Shown: positions 8,941-16,179 of the stretch, piece by piece
Position numbering within the stretch: position 1 is the first letter of the stretch
How the letters are laid out: every line of letters starts with the position of its first letter
Origin: Psychrilyobacter piezotolerans
Lineage (GTDB): Bacteria; Fusobacteriota; Fusobacteriia; Fusobacteriales; Fusobacteriaceae
Length of the DNA stretch: 64,000 nucleotides
Assembly (NCBI RefSeq): GCF_003391055.1
Contig: NZ_QUAJ01000015.1
Location: 23,504-87,503 of the forward strand
Direction: 5' to 3'
Translations under genes and position numbers: made by a program
The notes under the pieces: model-generated
What the model saw: only the letters and a program-made list of their open reading frames with translations
What the model was told of the DNA's origin: nothing
Databases searched by the model: none

Positions 8941-9247
8941 AAATTTGAAACGTGAATCTAACTCCTTTTGTCCTGTGGGACATCTTCCGCGATTCACGAG
9001 TACTAGAAATTTATTTTACTAAAAATAAATTTTACGATGTGATAAAAGGAAGAACTTATATGGGGGAAATTGAGATTAGAGATGGTTTGAAATTACAATC
9101 TCAATATTCCTGTAGATTACGCAAATTAGCACAGATTAAAATTATAAAAAAAAACTTAGCCACTAATGGACACCAATTATCACTAATAAAATTGAAGAGG
9201 ATTTGTGTAGATTGGTGGCAAAATAATCAGAATTAAGGGAGAATGCC
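8941..9247. repeat. Intergenic mosaic of inverted repeats and dispersed motifs
   Basis: This spacer before acpS contains three inverted repeats. CGTGAATC (8951-8958) pairs with GATTCACG (8991-8998) around an inner TGTCC/GGACA hairpin. AAATTTATTTT pairs with AAAATAAATTT (about 9007-9031). TTGAGATT pairs with AATCTCAA (about 9069-9103). The remainder has strings such as GCACAGATTAAAA and CCACTAATGGACACC that recur in other spacers of this region. An open frame at 8952-9236 runs through these repeats, lacks a ribosome binding site and has no protein-like character, so it is not called. Confidence 0.6.
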
Positions 9248-9610
9248 GTGATTATAGGATTAGGAACGGACATAGTGGAAATTTCCAGGATAAAAAAAGC
9301 TATCGAAAGAACTTCTACTTTTTTAGAAAAGGTATATACGAAAAAAGAAATAGAATATATCTCGCAGAAAAAAAATCCATACCCCAGTTATGCAGGGAGA
9401 TTTGCAGCCAAGGAGGCTATCTCAAAAGCCTTTGGAACTGGTGTCAGGGAATTCGGTCTGCTGGACATAGAGATACTAAATGATGATTTAGGGAAACCCG
9501 TAGTTTATCTGTCGGATAAACTGAGTGAAAGATATAATGGGAGATTAAATTTAAGCATCTCTCATTCCAAGGAGTATGCAACTGCAACTGCTATTTTAGA
9601 GGGGCAGTAA
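9248..9610 (+). CDS. acpS: Holo-[acyl-carrier-protein] synthase
   Basis: The 120-aa enzyme transfers 4'-phosphopantetheine from CoA to acyl carrier protein, activating fatty acid synthesis. The motif IGLGTDIVEISRI at the N-terminus holds the metal-binding Asp, and AGRFAAKEAISKAFGTG contains the KEA signature with the catalytic Glu/Lys. LSISHSKEYATATAI is the conserved C-terminal segment. The start is GTG at 9248, with a purine-rich GGGAGAA site just upstream. It is 63 bp upstream of the FMN-binding genes and might be co-transcribed with them. Confidence 0.95.
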   Translation: MIIGLGTDIVEISRIKKAIERTSTFLEKVYTKKEIEYISQKKNPYPSYAGRFAAKEAISKAFGTGVREFGLLDIEILNDDLGKPVVYLSDKLSERYNGRLNLSISHSKEYATATAILEGQ

Positions 9611-9673
9611 GGGGAAAATGGGTGGATTTGAGGAATGGTTTTATTGTGGTAAAGGATAAAATAGGAGGAAGCT

Positions 9674-10138
9674 ATGAAGAAAATAATTTTATATCTAATT
9701 ATGGCAACAAGTATTTTAGGAGCACAATTGGTGGATGGGTATTATGTAGTACAGGAAGCCGAATATTATGCAGACGGATATGCATCGATTACCAGTATCA
9801 AGGTAAAAAATGGTGAAATAGTAAAGGTAACGGCAGACCTGATAGATAGAAAAGGAAAGTTAGTCAGTAAGAATAAAAAGTATAACAAACAAATGCGGGC
9901 TGTAACAGGAACGGATATGAAAGAATTTTCGGTAAAAGTACCTAAAGATTTTATGGACTCATTGGAAGAAAGAAATAGGGCGGGAGGATCATCCATGGAA
10001 AATGTTGATTTTCAATTACCTTATATAGATACTCTGGCAGGTGCTACTAGTGCCAGTAAAAAATTTAAAAAGATGATGAAATTTTTGGTGGAAAAGGCAG
10101 AGTCTGGAGAAACAGGGGAATACAAGATTAAATTATAG
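9674..10138 (+). CDS. Secreted FMN-binding-type protein, copy 1
   Basis: The 154-aa exported protein has a short signal peptide (MKKIILYLIMATSILGAQL). Its C-terminal motif D119-TLAGAT-125 matches the D-x-x-[STA]-G-A-[TS] signature at which ApbE attaches FMN to threonine in NqrC/RnfG-type domains. The body follows the small FMN-binding domain pattern, with repeated VKNGEIVKVT-like strands. It is the first of two tandem paralogues directly upstream of RnfC and RnfD-G, which suggests it carries electrons outside the cytoplasmic membrane. Covalent flavin is inference; no apbE lies in this window. AGGAGG precedes the ATG. Confidence 0.75.
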   Translation: MKKIILYLIMATSILGAQLVDGYYVVQEAEYYADGYASITSIKVKNGEIVKVTADLIDRKGKLVSKNKKYNKQMRAVTGTDMKEFSVKVPKDFMDSLEERNRAGGSSMENVDFQLPYIDTLAGATSASKKFKKMMKFLVEKAESGETGEYKIKL

Positions 10139-10152
10139 AAACAGGGGGAACT

Positions 10153-10590
10153 ATGAAGAAAATAATTTTATACCTGGTTATGGGAACGACTATCCTAGGG
10201 GCACAATTGGTGGACGGATATTATTCTGTTCAGGGAGAAAAATATCATTATGGATGGTTATCAACTGCCAGTATCACAGTAGAAGACGGTGAGATAGTAG
10301 AAATTACCACCAATAAGGTGAATAAAGAGGGAGATTTAGTAACAGAGGATGCGGAATATAACAAAAAAATGCTGGCTAAATCAGGAGTTACTTTTAAAGA
10401 ATTTTCAGTGGAAGGACCTAAAAACCTTATGGCAGTATTGAAGGGGAACAGGGATACGGCATTTCATCTGCCGGAGATAGATATTGTAGCAGGAGCTACA
10501 AGTTCCAGTAAAAAATTTAAAAAGATGATGGAATTTTTGGTGGAGAAGGCAGAATCTGGAGAGGCAGGAAAGTACAGGATGAAACTATAG
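10153..10590 (+). CDS. Secreted FMN-binding-type protein, copy 2
   Basis: The 145-aa product is a tandem paralogue of the preceding protein, 14 bp downstream. The signal peptide (MKKIILYLVMGTTILGAQL) and the C-terminal block (AGATSSSKKFKKMMEFLVEKAESGE) are nearly the same as in copy 1, while the middle has diverged. The putative flavinylation motif is D110-IVAGAT-116. Conservation of the two ends with divergence of the core suggests an old duplication under selection for export and cofactor loading. Its likely role is a periplasmic flavin electron carrier acting with the RnfC/RnfD-G proteins encoded immediately downstream. Confidence 0.75.
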   Translation: MKKIILYLVMGTTILGAQLVDGYYSVQGEKYHYGWLSTASITVEDGEIVEITTNKVNKEGDLVTEDAEYNKKMLAKSGVTFKEFSVEGPKNLMAVLKGNRDTAFHLPEIDIVAGATSSSKKFKKMMEFLVEKAESGEAGKYRMKL

Positions 10591-10605
10591 ATTTAGGGGG
10601 GAGCC

Positions 10606-11886
10606 ATGTTTTTTAAACCTATATTTTTTAGAGGGGGAATCCACCCTGGAGAGAAAGAAATAACTTCTGAAAAAAAAATTGAAAAGATGCCGGAGGTGGG
10701 GACCTACAGAGTAACTACCCTTCAGCATATAGGTGTCCCTGCTGCTGTCATGGTCAAGGTAGGGGATCACGTAAAAAAATATCAAAAGATAGGAAAGGCT
10801 CAGGTAAAATTTTCTGCTTTTATTCACTCTCCCTGTTCCGGGAAAATTACCCAGATAAAAAAAATTAATATAAGGGGACGGGAAGCAGAAGAGATAACTA
10901 TAGAAAATGATTTTTCAGGGGAAGAATTTGAAAGAAAGGGTCTTCGAAATTTTACTCCTGAAAAACTCCAGGAATTAGTGGATGATCTGGGGATAGTAGG
11001 TCTCGGAGGAGCTACCTTTCCTACCCATATTAAACTGGAAGGAAAGTTGAAAACCATCATAATAAATGGTGTTGAATGTGAGCCCTATTTAAACGCTGAT
11101 AATAGAGTAATGATCGAGAGTACGTATGAAATATTAGATGGAATAGAAATTCTTATGACGACATTTGACATGGAAGAAGGGATAATAGGGATAGAGGAAA
11201 ATAAAGTTGTGGCCATTGAAAAAATGGAACAGGCTGTCAAAGGATATTCCAGGATCAGGGTACAAAAATTACCCACCATATATCCCCAGGGGGCAGAAAA
11301 ACAGCTTATAAAAGCTTTATTGAAAAAGGAGATAAAATCTTTTCCCATGGAGATAGAGGCTGTCACTTTAAATGTTGGTACTATTTTGGCTATCTACAGG
11401 GGAGTAACCTATGGAACTCCAATAGTCGAACGTATAGTCACAGTATCCGGGGAAGGGATAGAAAACCCTAAAAACCTATCTATTCCCATAGGAACTCCGG
11501 TAAAAGATGTTTTAAATTATGTAGGAGTTAAGGAAGATATAGTGGATAAAATCATAGCCTGCGGGCCTATGATGGGCCGAGAGATAGGAGAAACAGAGGT
11601 CACTTCCAAGGGAATGAACGGTATTTTGGCCTTAGGAAAGGAAAAATTTCCTCCTAAATTACCTTGTATAAGGTGCGGAAGGTGTGTAGACGTATGCCCC
11701 ATGGGGCTTCTCCCCTTGGAATATGACAGGCTGGCAAAAAAAGGGAAGTATCATCAGATGGAAAAAGAATTTTCCCTGTCTTCCTGTATAAAATGCGGCA
11801 ATTGTGAATATATATGTCCCAGCCAGGTTCCTCTGATGGAGGCTATATTTTTAGGACTGGAAAAGGGAAGGGATAGAGATGACTAA
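10606..11886 (+). CDS. rnfC: RnfC-like electron transport subunit
   Basis: The 426-aa protein is the NADH/flavin-side subunit of Rnf-type complexes, held on the cytoplasmic face. The N-terminus FFRGGIHPGEKE and the biotinyl-like barrel are family hallmarks. GIVGLGGATFPTHIKL (about residues 126-141) and INGVECEPYLNADNRVM form the NADH/FMN-binding Rossmann-like core. Near the C-terminus are two [4Fe-4S] motifs, CIRCGRCVDVCP and CIKCGNCEYICP. The gene overlaps the next one by 8 bp, so it is translationally coupled to the RnfD-G fusion. RnfA, RnfB and RnfE are not encoded here. Confidence 0.9.
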   Translation: MFFKPIFFRGGIHPGEKEITSEKKIEKMPEVGTYRVTTLQHIGVPAAVMVKVGDHVKKYQKIGKAQVKFSAFIHSPCSGKITQIKKINIRGREAEEITIENDFSGEEFERKGLRNFTPEKLQELVDDLGIVGLGGATFPTHIKLEGKLKTIIINGVECEPYLNADNRVMIESTYEILDGIEILMTTFDMEEGIIGIEENKVVAIEKMEQAVKGYSRIRVQKLPTIYPQGAEKQLIKALLKKEIKSFPMEIEAVTLNVGTILAIYRGVTYGTPIVERIVTVSGEGIENPKNLSIPIGTPVKDVLNYVGVKEDIVDKIIACGPMMGREIGETEVTSKGMNGILALGKEKFPPKLPCIRCGRCVDVCPMGLLPLEYDRLAKKGKYHQMEKEFSLSSCIKCGNCEYICPSQVPLMEAIFLGLEKGRDRDD

Positions 11887-13399
11887 GACAGCTCCTTATA
11901 TTAGTTCAAAGAACACAACTCAAAATCTCATGAGAGAAGTGGGGATAGCCCTCCTTCCATGTATGGCAGTGAGTATCTATTTTTATGGAACAGCAGCGGT
12001 AAAGATCCTGTTAAGTACGGTAATATTTTCATTTTTTACTGAAATTTTTTGGCAAAATATAAAAAAAGAGAGGACTCACGATGGCAGCGGGATAATAGCC
12101 GGGCTGATCCTGGCCCTCTCTCTGCCGTCCACAACTCCATTTTATGTAGCAGGAATAGGAGGGGTTATAGCCATTTCAAGTAAACATATCTTGGGAGGGC
12201 TGGGGAAAAATTTATTTAATCCGGCAATCCTGGGAAGGTTATTTTTAATGATAGTATTTCCCATGTACCTCTATCAGGTAAATAACTTTGATGGAACTGC
12301 CGGGGTGTCCCTCTACCCTATTATAAAATATGGGGGGCTCTCTGAAATCATAGGTGACCTGGGAGAACCTTTATTTTACAGGAATTTAATCCTGGGAAAC
12401 AGGCTGGGAAGTATCGGAGAAAGCTCTATAATTGCAGTTTTTTTAGGGTATGTTTATCTGGTCTGTAAAAAATCCATAAAGTGGGAGGGACCTGTAATCT
12501 TATTGGGAACAATATATGTATTGAACAGTTTTGTGTCTCCTAATCCATTTTTAAATATGATCATAGGGGGCGGATTATTTGCTTCGGTATTTATAGTTAC
12601 CGATCCGGTTACCAGCCCCTATACAAGGCTGGGATATGGTTTTTATCTGGTATTGATGGGAATCTTTATTTTCGGGATAACGGAATTTACCAGTCAGCCC
12701 ACAGGGATAACCATGGGGATATTAGGAGCAAATTTAATGGTTCCCATAATCAATAGATATACTCCAAACAGGGTTTTTGCCAAATCCTATCCCTATCTTA
12801 AACTTGTAAAATTGATTTTAATCAGCAGTTTATTTATAATGGGAGGATTTTATCTAGTCACCTATAAAAATAAAGAGATTATTCCCAAGGGGATAAATTA
12901 TACAAATTTAAGAAAATATTTCGGAAGTGATGTGGAATTTGAGGACAAAATAATTGAGGATGGATTTATCTATTATCCCTTAAAAAGAGATGAAATGGAT
13001 ATAGGAACTTATGTTGTGGGAGACTCCAAGGGATACGGAAAAGAAAGGATAGGTTTTGATCTGGCTGTAGATACAGAACATAAGATAAAAGGGCTGACAA
13101 TAACTCATGAAAAGGAAACGTGGAGATTGGGAGACCAGATCTCTTCTTCCTGCTGGCAGAATCAGTGGATAGGAAGGGACAGCAGTTATAAGTTCAATAA
13201 AGAAGTTGATGGTTTTTTAGGGGCTACATATACCTCTAAAAATCTGCACAGGACCTTTAAAAAAATCCTGCAAACTCATGAAAGACTCTTTGGTAAAGGT
13301 TATTCCGACATAGATGGAAGTGGAGGGGCTACCGATACATACACAGATGGAACCGGAGGAGCCACAGATATAGACGGAACCGGCGGGGCTACAGATTAA
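11879..13399 (+). CDS. RnfD-RnfG fusion protein with a repeated DG[ST]GGAT tail
   Basis: The 506-aa membrane protein fuses two Rnf subunits. Residues 1-300 are an RnfD/NqrB-like bundle: HDGSGIIAGLILALSLP, KNLFNPAILGR and LGNRLGSIGESS are family landmarks. The usual RnfD flavin site is altered to D138-GTAGVS-144. Residues about 308-327 are the RnfG membrane anchor, followed by an extracytoplasmic FMN-binding domain with HEKETWRLGDQI and the flavinylation motif D444-GFLGAT-450. The last 30 residues contain three further DG[ST]GGATD motifs (479-486, 490-497, 499-506) in a low-complexity tail. The fusion replaces the separate rnfG expected in an ordinary operon. The start overlaps rnfC by 8 bp. 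Electron transfer from RnfC across the membrane is the likely role. Confidence 0.85.
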   Translation: MTKTAPYISSKNTTQNLMREVGIALLPCMAVSIYFYGTAAVKILLSTVIFSFFTEIFWQNIKKERTHDGSGIIAGLILALSLPSTTPFYVAGIGGVIAISSKHILGGLGKNLFNPAILGRLFLMIVFPMYLYQVNNFDGTAGVSLYPIIKYGGLSEIIGDLGEPLFYRNLILGNRLGSIGESSIIAVFLGYVYLVCKKSIKWEGPVILLGTIYVLNSFVSPNPFLNMIIGGGLFASVFIVTDPVTSPYTRLGYGFYLVLMGIFIFGITEFTSQPTGITMGILGANLMVPIINRYTPNRVFAKSYPYLKLVKLILISSLFIMGGFYLVTYKNKEIIPKGINYTNLRKYFGSDVEFEDKIIEDGFIYYPLKRDEMDIGTYVVGDSKGYGKERIGFDLAVDTEHKIKGLTITHEKETWRLGDQISSSCWQNQWIGRDSSYKFNKEVDGFLGATYTSKNLHRTFKKILQTHERLFGKGYSDIDGSGGATDTYTDGTGGATDIDGTGGATD

Positions 13400-13413
13400 G
13401 AAAAGGAGAAAAT

Positions 13414-13866
13414 ATGGATATATATGAAGAGATCGAAAAAATTATAGAAAATTTAGAGGATAAAAATAATGAATTGGAAGTGTTGGAATTCATTCAAAAT
13501 TCAGAGGGCTGTATATCTAAAGATATGATAAAATTTGTTGCAGAGAAGATGGATAAATTTGATTTTTCTATTGAGAATACAATTAAATTCTATCCCCACC
13601 TGAAGACCGAGGGGAAACAAATTATAGAGGTGAAGGTCTGCACCCATACAGCTTGTAAAAACAATGGAAGCGGGAAGATACTGGAGGAAGCTAAAAAGCT
13701 TTTAGGGGTAGAAGTAGATGAAATAACTCCTGACGGGAAATACAGATTGATGACCCAGAGATGTTTCGGTCAGTGCGGGAAGGGACCCAATGTGAAGATA
13801 GGCAGTGAGATCTATAATAAGATGACCCCTGAGATCCTGGGCAATTTACTAATAGAAAAAAATTAA
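13414..13866 (+). CDS. NuoE-like [2Fe-2S] thioredoxin-fold protein
   Basis: The 150-aa product matches the 24-kDa (NuoE/HoxE) subunit of NADH-linked oxidoreductases. An N-terminal helical domain (residues 1-70) is followed by a thioredoxin-like ferredoxin domain. The cluster ligands are VCTHTAC (C-x4-C) near residue 75 and RCFGQC (C-x3-C) near residue 118, the standard NuoE spacing. In NADH dehydrogenases and electron-bifurcating hydrogenases this subunit works with NuoF, which is absent here. Its position 14 bp after the RnfD-G fusion suggests it passes electrons between a soluble partner and RnfC. AAAGGAG precedes the ATG. Confidence 0.85.
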   Translation: MDIYEEIEKIIENLEDKNNELEVLEFIQNSEGCISKDMIKFVAEKMDKFDFSIENTIKFYPHLKTEGKQIIEVKVCTHTACKNNGSGKILEEAKKLLGVEVDEITPDGKYRLMTQRCFGQCGKGPNVKIGSEIYNKMTPEILGNLLIEKN

Positions 13867-13926
13867 CCACGAATTACACTAATGGACATAAATAAAAGAA
13901 TTTGTCGATAATAAAAGGAGTATAAG

Positions 13927-14331
13927 ATGTTAATAAAAGATTTAAAGATAGATCAAGTTTTAGAAAACAAGGAGATAGCAGAGACTTTTCTGTGTTCAAA
14001 CCAGGGGGGAGTCAGAAAGAGTAAGAAAACTAATACCATAGTTCTGCTGGCTAAATTTAATAACTGCTCGTATAAACACAGAAAGGATGGAGATATCCTT
14101 TATTTTACCGGGATGGGTAAAAAAGGTGATCAGGAGATGAAAAGACAGAATAAATCTATCTTAAATGCCAAAGGGGAGGGGTTTGCCCTTCATCTGTTAG
14201 AATTATATGAAGATAAAAAATATATCTACAAGGGAGAGGTGGAGCTGGTTTCGAGTCCCGTAATAGAGAGACAATTAGATGACAATAAAGAGGAGAGGGA
14301 TGTTTTTATCTTTCCCCTAAAGATAAAGTAA
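13927..14331 (+). CDS. Stand-alone SRA-like (ScoMcrA-type) domain protein
   Basis: The 134-aa protein has no membrane segment or signal peptide. The order IAETFLCSNQGGVRKSKKTN, then YKHRKDGDILYFTGMGKKGDQ, then YIYKGEVELV and FIFPLKI follows the SRA/YDG-like modified-base-binding domain found at the N-terminus of ScoMcrA-type HNH restriction enzymes. Here the domain is alone: there is no HNH nuclease downstream, only a terminator and birA. It could be a modified-DNA reader, a remnant of a restriction enzyme, or a member with another ligand. The assignment rests on recalled motif pattern and is moderately sure. AAAGGAG lies upstream of the ATG. Confidence 0.6.
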   Translation: MLIKDLKIDQVLENKEIAETFLCSNQGGVRKSKKTNTIVLLAKFNNCSYKHRKDGDILYFTGMGKKGDQEMKRQNKSILNAKGEGFALHLLELYEDKKYIYKGEVELVSSPVIERQLDDNKEERDVFIFPLKIK

Positions 14332-14345
14332 TGGTCAAAAAAAAA

Positions 14346-14375
14346 ACTAAGGACACTATAAATAGTGTCCTTTTA
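14346..14375 (+). terminator. Terminator before birA
   Basis: AAGGACACTA pairs with TAGTGTCCTT around a TAAA loop, followed by TTTT. It separates the SRA-like gene from birA. Confidence 0.85.
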
Positions 14376-14404
14376 AGATTTTGTTAAAATCTAGGAGGAA
14401 AAGG

Positions 14405-15109
14405 ATGAGAATATTTCACTTTGATAAGCTGGGATCTACCAATGACTATCTGAAGGAAAAAAAGGATAAAAAAGAGTGGGATCTGGTTATAGCAGACATT
14501 CAAACTTCCGGGCGGGGAAGGAGGGGAAACCTTTGGGTATCTCCTCCAGGAGCAGGACTGTTCAGCTTCGCCTTGAAGGAAGACCCAAACCTAAGTATGG
14601 AAGAATACAGCAAACTGCCGCTGATCGCGGGTATCGCCTTATTAAAGGGGTTGAAAACTGTGGTAAAATTAAACTATAAATTTAAATGGACCAACGATAT
14701 CTATTTATGCGACAAAAAATTATCCGGGATCCTGGTAGAAAAAGTAGGAGATTTTTTTATTATAGGAATAGGGATAAATATAAATAATTTAGAATTTTTA
14801 GGAGAATCTAAAAACGGGATCTCTTTAAAAAGTGTAACGGAGGATGAGTATGAGGTCGTAAACACCATAAAAATAATTATGGATTCATTTAAAAAATATT
14901 GGAATAGATATCTCAGGGGAGAGTGGAATGAAATTTTATACGAGATAAATGAAAAAAATCACCTTCTGAACAGGGAGATAGAGGTAGAGTTTTTAGGTAA
15001 TAAGGTATCCGGCATAGGAAGAAAAATTCTGAAAAATGGTAAATTAGAGGTAGAAACTGTGGATGGAATAAAAGAATTTATGGTAGGAGAGGTCCATATT
15101 AAATTATAG
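14405..15109 (+). CDS. birA: Biotin--[acetyl-CoA-carboxylase] ligase
   Basis: The 234-aa enzyme attaches biotin to carboxyl carrier proteins, through biotinyl-AMP, in the cytoplasm. The catalytic core begins FDKLGSTNDYLKE. The adenylate-binding loop is TSGRGRRGNLWVSPPGAGLF, and KWTNDIYLCDKKLSGILVE holds the catalytic Lys. The short C-terminal SH3-like domain ends VGEVHIKL. There is no N-terminal helix-turn-helix, so it is a ligase without repressor function. AGGAGG at 14393-14398 selects the ATG at 14405. Confidence 0.92.
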   Translation: MRIFHFDKLGSTNDYLKEKKDKKEWDLVIADIQTSGRGRRGNLWVSPPGAGLFSFALKEDPNLSMEEYSKLPLIAGIALLKGLKTVVKLNYKFKWTNDIYLCDKKLSGILVEKVGDFFIIGIGININNLEFLGESKNGISLKSVTEDEYEVVNTIKIIMDSFKKYWNRYLRGEWNEILYEINEKNHLLNREIEVEFLGNKVSGIGRKILKNGKLEVETVDGIKEFMVGEVHIKL

Positions 15110-15118
15110 AGGGAGACT

Positions 15119-16018
15119 ATGGTGAGGAAAAAAATGAAAAAAGGACTTATGAATACAGTAATTCTCCTGATTATTTCCATTATTTTGGGAAATACTCTGA
15201 GGATAGATGCAAGTATAGATGAAAACTTGAAAGTTAAAATGTATTATAGTTTGGCTATATTTATGAATTTGATTCCAATAACCTATTTTTTGTTTAAATT
15301 CAGAGTGGCTAAAAAAAGACCGATATTCTTTATGGGGTTTATCTTCTATTATTTAATAATCCTGCCCATATGGATGAGCTTTGCCTTTGAAGAAGGAATG
15401 GTGGGGAAGTTAGGTCTAACCAGAGATAGTTTGACATCATTGAAATGGATAATAATATTAAACTTAATATTTTTATTGATCTCTCAGTTATTTATATTCA
15501 AATATGTATTTGTGGATATTTTATCCGGCAGGAGGAGAGGTAAGAGTAATGATATCGGAATAGTCTTTTTAACCTATATAACACTGGGAATAATTTTTGG
15601 TTTTTTGTATATATTGCTGATAGAAAATAATCCAAATGCCTTAGGGGGTATGATACTGGAAGGTCTGGGAGCAAAAGGCTTATATTTCAGGGGAATGTAT
15701 TTTAGTTTTATAACCTTAACCAGTGTAGGTTATGGAGAAATAGTTCCCATATCTCTGGCTGCCCAGGCATTGACAATATTAGAGAGTGTCATGGGTGTTT
15801 TACTCCTGAGTTTTTCCCTGGGGATTGTATTTAGTTCTAATTTGAATATAAAGGAAGAACAGGAAAGAATAGAAAAAGAAAATTTACAGAAAAAGAATAT
15901 AAATGGGGATATCTCCCCGGAAAAATATGAAGAATTGAAAAGAACGTTAATGACGGAGTTTCAGGATAGTTTGGATAGGAATATTGAAAGGTATATGGAA
16001 GAAAAAGATAAAAAATGA
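15119..16018 (+). CDS. Potassium-channel-like membrane protein
   Basis: The 299-aa protein has about six hydrophobic segments and one re-entrant pore loop. The selectivity filter reads TLTSVGYGEIVP (about residues 200-211), a close variant of the K+ channel TVGYGD. The last membrane segment is followed by a roughly 50-residue charged, helical cytoplasmic tail (KEEQERIEKENLQKKNIN and onward) without an obvious RCK domain. The four segments before the pore lack a regular arginine ladder, so voltage sensing is not supported. It follows birA by 9 bp and is probably co-transcribed. Confidence 0.75.
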   Translation: MVRKKMKKGLMNTVILLIISIILGNTLRIDASIDENLKVKMYYSLAIFMNLIPITYFLFKFRVAKKRPIFFMGFIFYYLIILPIWMSFAFEEGMVGKLGLTRDSLTSLKWIIILNLIFLLISQLFIFKYVFVDILSGRRRGKSNDIGIVFLTYITLGIIFGFLYILLIENNPNALGGMILEGLGAKGLYFRGMYFSFITLTSVGYGEIVPISLAAQALTILESVMGVLLLSFSLGIVFSSNLNIKEEQERIEKENLQKKNINGDISPEKYEELKRTLMTEFQDSLDRNIERYMEEKDKK

Positions 16019-16179
16019 TGTAAATCTGTGACAAAATAATACCCGTAAAGGGCATCACCAATATACTACCAGTCAGTGGCATCACCAAGACTTCTAGAGA
16101 TTATTACATAATCTAAGAATCTTGAGATATTAGTATACTTTGTAAACATAGGATATTGCGAAAAAAGGAGAAGAAAAAA

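Noticed and set aside
8952..9236. A 94-codon open frame before acpS
   Set aside because: It runs through inverted repeats and dispersed intergenic motifs, has no ribosome binding site and no protein-like composition.
9622..9816. 64-codon frame overlapping the first FMN-binding gene
   Set aside because: It is in another frame of the real gene at 9674 and has no ribosome binding site.
10606..13399. A full Rnf complex
   Set aside because: Only RnfC and a RnfD-G fusion are present; the next gene is NuoE-like and the one after is SRA-like. RnfA, RnfB and RnfE are not in the window.
16051..16088. Direct repeat GGCATCACCAA before mnmA
   Set aside because: Two 11-bp copies 27 bp apart with no further structure; too small to support a regulatory call.
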